A stretch of DNA of 64,000 nt. Source: Conchocele bisecta (taxonomy: Eukaryota > Mollusca > Bivalvia > Lucinida > Thyasiridae). The position numbers and the translations under genes were made by a program. Below are positions 31,861 to 43,546 of the stretch, piece by piece. The stretch spans positions 44,137,331 through 44,201,330 of the forward strand of contig CM055265.1 in the NCBI GenBank assembly GCA_029237695.1, given 5' to 3'. Below the pieces are notes generated by a model. It ran no database searches. It was not told the origin of the DNA and worked only from the letters and a program-made list of their open reading frames with translations. Every line of letters begins with the position of its first letter. Within the stretch, counting starts at the first letter, position 1.

Positions 31861-33060
31861 TTAAATTTGCGGCGTATATCAGAAAATGTTAGGTCGGAAA
31901 ATCTGTTTAATGGCGACGCGCTAATGTGCTTCCCTTCGGAGGTTATTGGAAATTACTATAGACTTTAAAACATATATAAATATATTTTGGAAACTATGTA
32001 ATATATCTGCTAAACATTAGGACGTATCACATAAAGTAGCAATACTAATCATAGTTTACAAGATATGTAGAAAACTATATGAGATATGTTCTTTAATTAA
32101 GGCACACAATTTTTATATTTATTACAAGATATCTGATAAATGTAGATAAGATAAGCTAAACGTTTAGTAGAAATCATATTTACTTTAGTTGATTACCTTA
32201 TTAATTTATATATTGTATATGATTTTCTATTAAACGTTAGTAAATGTATCTTATAATACATAAGACAGATACTACCAGTATACTACTAAAGAGTAGTAGA
32301 TATCTTAGAAACCGTACAAAATATATTAAATAATCCTTAGATATCTATTAAAATTGAGTACGGTATACATGTTATATACATTATAGTTACACTGTACATG
32401 TATATTGCATACTTGTTTATAATATCTTACACATTGCTTAATATTTCTACTTAAGCATTTTAAAATAGCTTCGAACTTTGTTCAAGGTAAATACTTTATT
32501 TTTAAAATGTATTTATACTGTATATAAGGTTTCTTATACACTGTATGCATACAATTTATGAGAGATATGCTTTAAACATTTATTAGTAACTTATATAGTG
32601 TTGGAATAAATATGAGCCTGGCTCTGGGATTACAAAAATGTGTCGGATATTTTATACAACATAGTAGATAACCTATAAACTAGAAACCTTGTATAAATAT
32701 AGTTTGTAAACTTTATAAGATACCTGCTAAACGTTAGAGGTATCTCATACAGTATATGTATTAATCATAGTTTACAAGATATCTAGAACACGGTATAAGA
32801 TATTTTCTTTAATTACGGAATACACTTTAATATTTATTACAAAAACAAGATATCTGATGAATGTAGATAAGATAGGACTGCTAAACGTGTAGTAGAAATC
32901 ATATTTACCTGTAGTTGATTACCTTATCAATTTATATATTTTATATGATTTTCCTATTAAAAGTTAGTTGATGAATTTGAAAATACGCAAAACATTTACT
33001 ATCAGTATGTATTTATAATATATCTACTAGGTTTACTATTATTTTTTAAGATACATGTAC
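31860..33060. repeat. AT-rich duplicated segment, copy 1
   Basis: The part from about 32330 to 33060 matches 34785-34979 plus 37784-38360, i.e. the same sequence once uninterrupted and once split by the GATATC element. It also has internal repeats (AGATATCT(A/G) motifs). Confidence 0.75.
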
Positions 33061-33069
33061 AAGTATCGA

Positions 33070-34780
33070 ATTACAAGTTTATGCCGTTAAATATTGGTCA
33101 ACGTTTACTTTTGAGTCATTTTCTCAACAACAACCCCTTGGCATGTTTTCAAGAAACTTGGATGTAACTTCTTTCTTACATCACTAACCACAACCCACAC
33201 ATAAACAGTCCGCCCATCCATGTATTTCACCTAACCTTTCCGCTTGAGTTACATAGCAATTTTATGTTCTTAAATATTTGCAGTAGTCATTTTCTCAACA
33301 ACCCATTGGTCTATGTTCACGAAACTTGGCCACAACTTCCTTCTTGCACCACTCACTACAGCCAACCCATAAACCATCCGCACATCCATGTCATTGACCT
33401 ATTTTCCCGCTTGAGTAGCTTAGCAAGCTTATGCTCTTAACTATTGGTTACCTTCGAAGAAGATTGTGAGGGCTATTGTCGCATCTTTGGCGTCGTCCGC
33501 GTCCTCTCGTCGTCTACGTCCGCGTACGGATTTCGGTTAACCTTTGCATTCGAATCAGTTTCTCAACAACCCCTTGGCCTATGTTCATAGATCTTGGACA
33601 CAACTTCCTTTATGCATCACTCCTCACAACGCACCCACAATACACCCGTCGGGGGCATATAGCGTTAGGCTTGTTCTTCCGTTCGTACATACGTCCGAAC
33701 TCGTTACCGCGCGATAACTTGAATAATCGTTGGCCGACTTCGACCAAACCAAAGTGCATTCATATCGATCAGAGGAAGACATATATTGAAAGTCGGGTTC
33801 GTAGCACCAAGTTCAGTCAGATGTGCTAAAGATAGATTTTGTTTCTCACCTTACTAGTTCCCGCACGATAACCTAGCTGTATAATCATTGGCCGATTTCC
33901 ACCATATTTCTCAGTTGCATTGATATCGATCAGGGGAAGACACCTATTGGAAGTGGGGTTCGTTGCACCAATACCATGGTCGTCTCACGCTAACATAGGT
34001 TTCCCCTCACAGTGCTCGTTTCCGCATGATAACTCGACTACTACAAGTTCCAAGCGCGCAGTGAATTTCGATTTTTGATTTGACCCCGGGTCATGGATTA
34101 TCTCCCTCTTTAGGACTTAGAATTCCGCAATTTTGCCTTGTAAGAAGTAAAACATGTAAACCGTTTTGGTGTGTAGATGTGCAAATTGAATTTGATTTCT
34201 GGCTCATGGATTATCTCCCCATTTCGGACTTCGAAATTCGGAAAAGTTGGTATAATACGATGGCGCGCCATCGAATTTGTTCTAGTTTGTAAATCGTTTT
34301 ATTGGAAATCTTCGGATTTAAATCGTGTCACGTGCATTCGGATTTTCATCAGGTTATGAATCGTGCGGTTGACCAGTTTTATTCTTTCACGTTTGCCACC
34401 GATTTGTGACACGAGTTGTCCTGGTTCGTCCAAATATGCGGTTCTCTCGAACGGACGCACATTAGCTTACATATACAGTGGAACGTCTCTGAACCGGACA
34501 CCTAGAAATATACGTGATCTCACTTTGAGAGGTTTCTTGGTAACGCATCTCCGATAATAAGGTAGGCTCACGATTGCAAAATACATAATTATGTCCCAGA
34601 ATGGTCATATGCTTGATTTACAGTGGAAAATCTCTAAACCGGACACCCCGGTTACAGTGGAACATCTCTAAACGTCCGGTTTAGAGTTCTTCCACTGTAC
34701 TTGCAATTACTTGATTTTCTCTTTCTGTAGATATGTGCTTAAATCTGAGTCTTCGACCGACAAACACAATTACCACAATT
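33070..34780. repeat. Segmental duplication, copy 2
   Basis: The more complete relative of 26395-27590. It carries the extra block 33720-34160 with two units containing GCATT(C/G)ATATCGATCAG(A/G)GG. It ends in pogo-like MITE fragments (34480-34700) next to the second AT-rich segment. Confidence 0.75.
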
Positions 34781-34979
34781 AAATAATCCTTAGTTATCTA
34801 TTAAAATTGAGTACGGTATACATGTTATATACATTATAGTTACACTGTACATGTATATTGCATACTTGTTTATAATATCTTATACGTTGCTTAATATTTC
34901 TACTTAAGCATTTTAAGATAGCTTCGAACTTTGTTCAAGGTAAATACTTTATTTTTAAAATGTATTTATACTGTATATA

Positions 34980-37783
34980 TATGGGGTGCGGTTTTGGACT
35001 TTAATAGCACTTCGTGATATCATCACTTTAAATACATGATATCACCTATTCGAATGGATGATATCACCTATTTGAAGTGATGCTATCACCTATTTGAATG
35101 GGTGATATCACCTATTCAACACTGAAATGGTGATATCATGCATTCGAACTGGTGATATCATCACTTCAAATGGATGATATCACCTATTCGAATGGATGAT
35201 ATCACCTATTCGAATGGATGATATCACCTATTTGAATGGGTGATATCACCTATTTGGTTTGAAGTGATGATATCATCCATTCGAATAGGTGATATCCTCA
35301 CTTCAAATACATGATATCACCCATTCGAATGGATGATATCACCTATTCGAATGGATGATATCACCTATTTGATTTGAAGTGATGATATCATCAATTAGAA
35401 TGCATGATATCATCACTTCAAATACATGTTCACCTATTCGAATGGATTGTATCACCTATTCAAATGGATGATATCACCTATTTGATTTTAAGTGATGATA
35501 TCATGCATTTGAAGTGATGATATCACCCATTTGAATACATGATATCATCCATTCAGCACAAACTGGTGATATCACCAATTTGAATGCGTGATATCATGTA
35601 TTCAGGACGAATAGGTGATATCATCCTTTCAAATAGATGATATCACCAATTCGTTTAAATGATACAAGAGAAAATGATTACTCCCTGTTTACAGTACTCT
35701 CGCAGAAACAGGACTTCCAGTCAAAAATTTAAGCACACGACTTTACTGCGGGATTATTATTGTTTTGTTCATAATTTAATATCTTATTGTAGAATAATGT
35801 CATAATAGAACAAGAAACGAGGCAAAGCCACGAAGGCCAGGTTCTTTCCAAGCATAGACACTTGGATAACATAATAATACGCACTTTTTGTAGACTAGAT
35901 GGCCGTGGCCTGCATGTCGCGCCTTGGGGCGAGGCATGGACACTAAAAAATAGATATAGTAGATGGAAAAACTTTAACGAAAACACTTTAACCGGACACA
36001 CGGACGTACGGACGGACGTATGCCAAAATACCGACGATATCGCGCTTTCCGCAAGCGGGTGCGACAATGATGATAAACACCCATGTGAAGTATCAAGGTA
36101 TTGGGTGAAGCAGTTGCAGAGATATAGTACACGAACAAACTTTAACAAAATAATTCAAAGTAATTTGACCTTGACATTGGGCACAGGGGCAGCACGGTTT
36201 GTGGGTAGAATGAAAATATGGATGATGATAAACACCCATGTGAAGTTTCAAGGTAATGGGCGAAGCAGTTGCAGAGATATAGTATAACGAAAAAGTTTTA
36301 AGCAAAAAACTGTAACCAGACGTACGTTAAAAAGTTAACGTTGAAAAGTCAATTACGTAGAAATAATAGGTGAAGGTAAAAAAATGGTCACATGTTGGAT
36401 AGTTGTATGTGGTAGGCACCCCTTGGTTATGAAGCTGTGAAAGTTTGGTGGTCCTAGGTGGTACAGTACCAAAGAAATGGACTTAAATACGAAAAGTTAA
36501 CATTGTAAACGCGAAAACTTAACATTGAAAATGGCTAAGTCGACTGCGCGGAAAAAATGGGTCAAGTTAAAAAAAAAAGTAACATGTTGGATAGTGATAT
36601 GTGGTGGACACCCCTTGATTATGAAGCTGTGAAAGTTTGGTGGTCCTAGGTGGTACAGTACCAAAGAAATGGACTTAAACACGAAAAGTTAACATTGTAA
36701 ACGCGAAATCTTAACATTGAAAATGGCTAAGTCGACTGCGTGGAAAAAATGGGTGAAGTTAAAAAAAAAGTAACATGTTGGATAGTGATATGTGGTGGAG
36801 ACCCCTTGATTATGAAGCTGTGAACGTTTGGTGGTCCTAGGTGGTACAGTACCAAAGAAATGGACTTAAACACGAAAGGTTAACATTGTAAACGCGAAAA
36901 CTTAACATTGAAAATGGCTAAGTCGACTGCGCGGTAAAAATGGGTCAAGTTAAAAAAAAAGGTAACATGTTGGATAGTGATATGTGGTGGGCACCCCTTG
37001 ATTATGAAGCTGTGAAAGTTTGGTGGTCCTAGGTGGTACAGTAACAAAGAAATGGACTCAAACACGAAAACTTAATATTGATTGTGAACGCCGCCCGCCG
37101 CCCGCCGCCCGCCCGGCTTTCGCCAATCCAATAGCCTGGATTTTTTTCCCATAAACCTGGCTAATTATAATATTAACACGTTTGCATGCTTACTATTTTT
37201 GTTAGCATATTTAGCAATTATTTTTAACGTTAGGATTATTTTCTCTCCTTTTTTCGCAGGGAGAAATCCTTCATTTTGAAACATAATGTTTCTTCCGAAA
37301 GGATGATATCACCTATTCGAAAGGATGATATCACCTATTCGTTCTGAATACATGATATCAGGCATTCAAATTGGTGATTTCACCAATTTGTGCTGAATGG
37401 ATGATATCATGTATTCGAATGGGTGATATCACCTATTCAAATCAAATAGGTGATATCATCCATTGGAATAGGTGATATCATCCATTCGAATAGGTGATAT
37501 CATATATTTGAAGTGATGATATCACCTATTCGAAAGGATGATATCATCACTTCAAATCAAATAGGTGATATCACCCATTCAAATAGGCGATATCATCCAT
37601 TCGAATAGGTGATATCATGTATTTGAAGTGATATCATCAATTCGAATGCATGATAGCATCACTTCAAATTAAATAGTTGATATCATCCATTCGAATAGGG
37701 GATATCATCCATTTGAATAGGTGATATCATCCATTTGAAGTGATGATATCAGAAAGTGCTATTAAAGTCCAAAACGGCGCCCC
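34980..37783. mobile_element. GATATC-satellite transposon, 2.8 kb, with defined insertion site
   Basis: The termini TATGGGGTGCGGTTTTGGAC and the inverse TCCAAAACGGCGCCCCATA share a further ACTTTAATAGCACTT. They are flanked by TATATA on both sides (34974-34979 and 37784-37789). The uninterrupted site CTGTATATAAGG exists at about 32521. Next to each terminus lie roughly 0.5-0.7 kb of 22-bp GATATC monomers. The centre holds an inverted element D piece and 190-bp tandem units. No transposase ORF is present. Confidence 0.8.
36300..37090. repeat. Four tandem units of about 190 bp
   Basis: Each unit carries GAAAATGGCTAAGTCGACTG, AGTAACATGTTGGATAGTGA, GGTGGTCCTAGGTGGTACAG and CACGAAAAGTTAACATTGTA. 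The last unit is followed by a CCGCC-rich stretch (37089-37115). Short minus-strand ORFs of 61 codons recur because the units are alike. Confidence 0.85.
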
Positions 37784-38360
37784 ATATATATAAGGTTTCT
37801 TATACACTGTATGCATACAATTTATGAGCACTGTATGCATACAATTTATGAGAGACATGCTTTAAACATGTATTAGTAACTTATATAGTGTTGGAATAAA
37901 TATGAGCCCGGCTCTGGGATTACAAAAATGTGTCGGATATTTTTTCCAGCATAGGAGATAACCTATAAACTAGAAACTTTGTATAAATATATTTTATAAA
38001 CTTTATAAGATACATGTACCTGCTAAACGTTAGAGGTATCTCATACAGTATGTGTATTAATCATAGTTTACAAGATATCTAGAACACGGTATAAGATATT
38101 TTCTTTAATTACGGAATACACTTTAATATTTATTACAAAAACAAGATATCTGATGAATGTAGATAAGATAGGACTGCTAAACGTGTAGTAGAAATCACAT
38201 TTACCTGTAGTTGATTACCTTATCAATTTATATATTTTATATGATTTTCCTATTAAAAGTTAGTCGATGAATTTGAAAATACGCAAAACATTTACTATCA
38301 GTATATATTTATAATATATCTACTAGGTTTACTATTATTTTTTAAGATACATGTACAAGT

Positions 38361-39240
38361 ATCTTATTTTTGAAATGGAACATATAGATAAATATTAGTA
38401 AATCTCTTAGAAACTGTACAAATATATTTAATGTATACATCCTTAGATATCTATTAAGTTTAGTATATATGTGATATTAGTAGAGATATATACATGTGTA
38501 TTGCATACTTGTTTATAACATCTTATACACTACATACAATATCTACTAAAGTATTCGAAGATATCTATTGATGTTTAGTCGACATCTTTCGGAACTTTGG
38601 GCAACATATCTATACTCAAGAGACAAAAGAAACCGTACAGTTTTTAAAAGAACTATATTTCTGAACAATGTGTAATATCTTTTTCCATCAAATCTACCTT
38701 GAAAAGAAAACATTGAGCCGATACAATAAACGTTATGCTGATTGATATTGCGTAATCACGTGTAAGTCATTCAAAGTATTGTTTTACAATTTCCGGCCCG
38801 TGCAAACTTACGGTTGAATGATTCTGTGCAAACTGTCGTTTGTATACAGCCTCGAGATAACCGAATAAAACCACGAGGTAACAAGGTAATCCAACATGAC
38901 TGTAGTGTGAAGATAACGACCAACGAAATAAGGTAACTGAAGGCATAAAGTTTTTGGATCAACTGCATTCAGTCGAATACATCTTCATGACTAGTGTTTA
39001 GCATCTGTTTTCAACTTCTACAACGCATGCTGATGTTCTATGACATGTGCATTAAATATGGTTAGGTCATAAACAGTTATTGGTGTTGTTATATACATCT
39101 CCTCTTCACCCAGAAAACCAGTATTATTGGACTGTATGGTATAATTTATGTATAAGGTATATTTTATAATGTATTTAAAATTTCTTATAAACTTTATACA
39201 AACAATTTATGAGATATAGTTATTACATGAATAAGTTTAC
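38361..39240. other. Intron, unassigned AT-rich sequence
   Basis: No exon or element with clear ends. AT-rich motifs like those at 32-33 kb continue to about 38640. Confidence 0.4.
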
Positions 39241-39254
39241 TAGACATCAAGTTT

Positions 39255-39330
39255 TGGAATGGAATGGTGCTTAACGGCCCACCAACACAGACGAATATCA
39301 TTTAGGGCCAAGCAATGTAGATGAAGAATA
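39255..39330 (-). repeat. SINE tail fragment
   Basis: GAATGGTGCTTAACGGCC followed by ATTTAGGGCCAAGC, related to the inverse SINE end at 6325-6440. Confidence 0.45.
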
Positions 39331-39827
39331 AAAATAATAGTAAAATAGTATGTTAAATGTGGTAGGCAATCAGATGATTAGGGTAATACTAAAACTATGA
39401 TGAACAATAGAAACTAGAACTATCACAGGAGTGATCATAATACATGTACCCTCACAAAGAGTTGGACTTACAAATAGCTTAACATTAGAAGAGTTTTATA
39501 GGTTTGAATAAAAATGTCATGATCATTATTTAATGCTGGCCTTAGAGATGTGTGACATTTGACCTTTTACCTGCGTACGTGGTCAATGAAAATGAGATAA
39601 TCTGAAAACATTTGAAAATTCATTCATCAGTTATAGAGGATCTTACACGAGTAATGGATTATTTTTCCATAAATATTCTTCGCCGGAGGGGAATCGCAAT
39701 TTCTCTCTATGTCCGACGGCCTTGGCAGGTCATATATGACCAGGCAAGCTAGCCAATCAAAAGCAGAGAAACTTATCTGCGGTATGACAAATTATAATGT
39801 GATGTGTGACCTGGTGTTGTATTGCAG

Positions 39828-39967
39828 TGTGATGTGTGACCTGGTGTACTGGAGAAAGTACTACCAGAGGAAGGGAAACGCCATGTTCAACCACGGCAAG
39901 TCCCTGGAGAAGACAACAGCGTCTGTGAATACCAAGATCAAGGATCTTAATGATCGCACAGTCGATG
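39828..39967 (+). CDS. Helical-protein gene, exon 2
   Basis: The acceptor is TATTGCAG (39820-39827). The first base completes the codon left by exon 1a or 1b. The exon then encodes VMCDLVYWRKYYQRKGNAMF and on to NDRTVD, and ends GATG|GTATGA with one base over. The sequence is charged and helical. A 19-bp stretch (GTGATGTGTGACCTGGTGT) is tandemly duplicated across the acceptor (39799 and 39829), so the intron end contains a copy of the exon start. Confidence 0.75.
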
Positions 39968-40443
39968 GTATGATGTAGTCCTCATTCGCAATGTATCATT
40001 TATGTGGATACAAGATTTATGCAAAACAATTAATAACATTCTTAAACTCTGCTGATGGGTTTTGGGCAATCACACATACACCCAAGCAAAATAAAAAAAA
40101 TCTCATTTTCCTAAAGAAAAATGTTACCATCCTCAAGATTTTTATTTCATGACATTCCATCAAATACTGACTTTTATTACCAAACACAACGACTTTCTTA
40201 TTGATATTTAACATGTGGCAAAATGGAGGAAGAGAGTGACTTCCAGGTGAAAACAACAGTTTGATTTTGAAAGTCTGCCCACAAATAAGTTAATTTTAAA
40301 GATCTATGTTAAATATCTAAATGTGTGGAGAAGGCCTTACACTGTTTGCCATGTTATCACACATTATGGATGCTAACCAAACAATATATCAAGGTACATT
40401 ATGTGCAATTGGGCTCGTACATGTATATGTATATCTGTTTCAG

Positions 40444-40558
40444 GTGAGAAGTTGATGATTTCCGAGTTGAAATATCTGAAGGGGATGGACGGCCAGCAGG
40501 CCAAGCAGTACTTTGACGATGCGAAGGAGTACTTTGATGCTGCCAACAAGCTGGACAG
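40444..40558 (+). CDS. Helical-protein gene, exon 3
   Basis: The acceptor is CTGTTTCAG. The phase completes the Gly codon begun in exon 2. The exon encodes GEKLMISELKYLKGMDGQQA and on to FDAANKLD, and ends ACAG|GTATTA with two bases over. It is predicted to be almost entirely alpha-helical. Confidence 0.78.
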
Positions 40559-41219
40559 GTATTACTAAGTGGTTAGTGGAAAATGGGAGCTAGCCCACAT
40601 TTTCCACTGACCTCTTCAATTTTACGTGCCATTGAGTTAATGTCGGACAGGAGTAGCAAGTAGTTTGAACATCCAAGCTATTCAGATATGTATCAAGTGA
40701 CATGGGTGTACTAGATGGTGAAGTTACTCCAAAAAGGTGGAAGTGTGGTAAAAATAATCTTCCTAGTGGCAAAACATAACTATTGTCCGCTTCATGAAAG
40801 ATCATGAAACCTGTTCAAATGTATGACTATAAACAATGCAAAAACAGTATTGCAATAAGACTGTGCCTTCTTTTTATTTTGTGAAATTTGGTTAACTATC
40901 TGAGAGCTAATTTGGGACACCATGGTCTTTACAAACATATGTGGCTTCGACTGATCACCATTCAAACACCCATAATGATTGTAACAAGCAATATAGAGTC
41001 TTATCAGTCTACACATGTGAGCGATTTAATCAGGACCTACACTGGTCACAAATCTCATTAGTCCCATTTCTCCAGTCACATATATCCTCATTGATTGTTT
41101 GACTGCAAGGACATGAATTAATTGATTGTTTGCCTGTTACCCAGCTTCAAGGACTAATAGCTTGTTACCATTACCCAGATTCAAGGACATAGGGTTGATT
41201 GTTTGTTACTATTTCCTAG
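40559..41219 (+). other. Intron 3
   Basis: Contains a fragment of family B (41022-41085, ...CACTGGTCACAAATCTCATT...) and a short repeat TTCAAGGAC(T/A) (41150, 41178) resembling the start of exon 4. Confidence 0.6.
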
Positions 41220-41325
41220 CTTCAAGGACAGCCCTGAACTGAAGCTGAAGAAGATGGAGAAGCAGTACCTGAAGGCCAGGGAGAAGTTTGACGATGCCGT
41301 GCAGGTTGTCGACACAAAGAAACAG
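41220..41325 (+). CDS. Helical-protein gene, exon 4
   Basis: The acceptor is TTTCCTAG. The first base completes Ser. The exon encodes FKDSPELKLKKMEKQYLKAR and on to VVDTKKQ, and ends AACAG|GTGCGT in phase 0. It is Lys/Glu-rich with a coiled-coil-like heptad pattern. Confidence 0.78.
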
Positions 41326-41454
41326 GTGCGTACAGAGTGGAGAATGGAGAATGTATTTTACTATTTTAACCATCTCCTAGAACGATTTATTGTATGTTGA
41401 ATTTTGGACTTATTCCATTACATGTATTTAGAAACAGTGTAATTTTGTAAAAAC

Positions 41455-41573
41455 TCGGAAACAATCTACAAATGATGCAGATCCAGATGAGACGGATCGT
41501 TTCAAGCCGGCTCATCTGGATATACATCATTTGCAAACATTAGTATGGAGGTCTGTAGTGTTGAAGGGGTTAA
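41455..41573. repeat. MITE family A, 5'-truncated copy
   Basis: GATGCAGATCCAGATGAGAC, then the CGTTTCAAGCCGGCTCATCTGG hairpin side, ending GTTGAAGGGGTTAA. Confidence 0.6.
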
Positions 41574-41666
41574 TATAGTGTGCTAAATCACATAGTAGGC
41601 TTAGCATGTAGACGTAGAACTTTCTGAGCATGTTCTGGAACTTAGTAACTCCAAAATGAATAGTCT

Positions 41667-41835
41667 GGGCCCGGTTGTTCAAAACACCAGTTAGCTTAAC
41701 GGACTGTTAAATCCTTAACGGACTGTTAAATCCTTAACTGAATGGTTAAAATCTCTGTTAAAACAGAGATTTTAACCATTCAGTTAAAGATTTAACAGTC
41801 CGTTAAGCTAACAGATGTTTTGAACAACCGGGCCC
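41667..41835. repeat. Foldback MITE family F, copy 1
   Basis: GGGCCCGGTTGTTCAAAACA at the left and its inverse at the right, with inner arms GTTAGCTTAACGGACTGTTA / TAACAGTCCGTTAAGCTAAC. The whole 169 bp fold into one hairpin. One arm has a private tandem duplication. Confidence 0.85.
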
Positions 41836-42009
41836 TGCTTGGCCAAGGATCAGCTAGCTTACATTCAATATAGATGCTTGATTTAGAGCATGATAGGCGA
41901 GTACATGCTTAGAGCATATGATTTTTAAACTTTCTGAGCACATTCTCGAAGATTGAAATCAAAATTACAGCTCCAATGTGACAAAGCAAACCTCTTGATG
42001 TAGAGTGTA

Positions 42010-42450
42010 CAACACAGTTGAAGCTCCCGAAACTGGACACCTACAATACATGTGTGTTTTATTCATGTCTTGCTACCATTTATGTCCATGTCAATATCCA
42101 TTAATGATAGCAAAGCACTTGCATTGGAATACTCATATGCCAGAATTACATTGGAACCCATCTAAACCTAACTCTCTAACTGGCAACTCTGGGGACCTCA
42201 CAGGGTGTCCGGTTTCGAGAGATTACACTGCAAAACAACAAGTGTCCATTGTGTTTGCCAGATTTACTACACAGCCTACTGTGGAACCTCTCTAAACCGG
42301 ACACCCTGGGACACAGGGTGTCCAGCTTCGAGACATTCCACGCCAAAACAATAAGTGTCCACTGTGTTTGCCAGAGCTACGGTACTGCACAGCCTACCAT
42401 GGAACCTCTCTAAACCGGACCCAGGGTGTCCGGTTTCGAGAGATCCCACT
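42010..42450. repeat. Pogo-like foldbacks and triplicated splice-acceptor segment
   Basis: Repeated CTCTCTAAACCGGAC...GTCCGGTTTCGAGA foldbacks alternate with three copies of CAAAACAA(C/T)AAGTGTC(C/T), followed by (A/T)TTGTGTTTGCCAG-like acceptor sequence. The last copy provides the acceptor of exon 5 (AG at 42481-42482). The earlier two (near 42262 and 42374) are followed by short decayed exon-5-like starts (AGAGCTAC). Confidence 0.65.
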
Positions 42451-42482
42451 GCAAAACAATAAGTGTCTATTGTGTTTACCAG

Positions 42483-42668
42483 AGCTACTACTCGGCCATG
42501 GCGAGCCTGGAGAAGGTGGAGATCAAGAAGATGATGGCAATCAAGTCCAAGAAGGTGACACACTACCTGAAGAGATTCGAGGAGCTCAAGAGGCAGTGTG
42601 AGAAACTTGTGGACAAGTACAACAGGGCACTGAAGAAGACCAGGGATTGTATTGAGACAGTGGAGACA
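42483..42668 (+). CDS. Helical-protein gene, exon 5
   Basis: 62 whole codons in phase 0, from SYYSAMASLEKVEIKKMMAI to RDCIETVET, ending GAGACA|GTAAGA. It is rich in Lys, Glu and Arg with a continuous helical pattern. The YY-AM-LE layout and the charged three-helix character recall BAR/F-BAR domains, but I cannot name the protein. The total coding length over all exons (about 273-285 residues) is close to an F-BAR domain. Confidence 0.78.
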
Positions 42669-42841
42669 GTAAGAAGTGCATTTATGGTATAAAATGTGTG
42701 TTTGCAATTAGTAACAGTGTATTGATGAGAAAAATTAGAAACTGTCGCCACACAAATGTCCCGGGTGGTAGATTGAAATAACTGACAAAATCTTAGTCGG
42801 ACACGCAAGGATGAACACGCAGTTCCAACACTATATGCCAA

Positions 42842-43022
42842 TTTAAGCTAGTTCTGAAATCAGTACTCAATTAATAAATATCATACTAAATCATCATTCA
42901 TGTCAGATTTGGTCCGACTATACTACCATTTACAATATAATGAGTATACTACACATAGTTGAGTCGGACAAGATGGATCCGTCAAACGGGGGAATGACTG
43001 GAAGTCCAATCGCCTGTGACTA
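42842..43022. other. Intron 5, unassigned part
   Basis: No recognised signal. Confidence 0.4.
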
Positions 43023-43131
43023 GGGCCCGGTTGCTCGAAACCTCTGTTAGCTTAACGGACTGTTAAATCCTTAACAATGTTAAGGATTTAACAGTCCGTT
43101 AAGCTAACAGAGGTTTCGAGCAACTGGGTCC
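43023..43131. repeat. Foldback MITE family F, copy 2
   Basis: GGGCCCGGTTGCTCGAAACC... with the same inner GTTAGCTTAACGGACTGTTA arms as 41667-41835, ending 76 bp before exon 6. Two family members thus sit in neighbouring introns of one gene. Confidence 0.85.
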
Positions 43132-43207
43132 AGGTGTACTAACTCACATTGCTGGAAGGGTATAATGTATGAAACACAATTTCTTATTCCCTGGTAATAT
43201 GTTGTAG

Positions 43208-43323
43208 GCTGGTCAAATGTATCAGGATACCTACAGCCTCCGGGAGATTGCTCGAGGCAAGCATGTGATGGCCAACGTCCACAACAGCATTGAGCTCTCA
43301 CATTCCTGGAAACACGGCAGCAA
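43208..43323 (+). CDS. Helical-protein gene, exon 6
   Basis: The acceptor is ATGTTGTAG. The exon encodes AGQMYQDTYSLREIARGKHV and on to SHSWKHGS, and ends AGCAA|GTAAGT with two bases over. The composition is mixed with helical character. Confidence 0.78.
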
Positions 43324-43467
43324 GTAAGTGCGATTAGCAGATAAAATGTCTATACTGGTAGCGGTTATTCACAATCTGTCTAGAAATATTTCCAATCCTT
43401 GTATGTTGTCTTTGTAAATCTGATGCATGTTCTATGTGTGCACATCTTTGTGGCACATGTGTAATAT

Positions 43468-43546
43468 TTCGACAAGTGATAGTTAGTCAAGCATCTGACA
43501 CAGTGTTTCAGATGCTCGACTAATTATCACTTGTGGAAATATTGAC
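43468..43546. repeat. Hairpin in intron 6
   Basis: AATATTTCGACAAGTGATAG facing CTAATTATCACTTGTGGAAA, with inner GCATCTGA/TCAGATGC. Arms of about 35 bp, a possible small MITE. Confidence 0.6.

Larger units (their letters stand above)
34785..38360. repeat. AT-rich duplicated segment, copy 2 (interrupted)
   Basis: Matches 32330-33060 on both sides of the inserted GATATC element. After the insert a 28-bp tandem duplication (CACTGTATGCATACAATTTA) is private to this copy. Confidence 0.75.
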
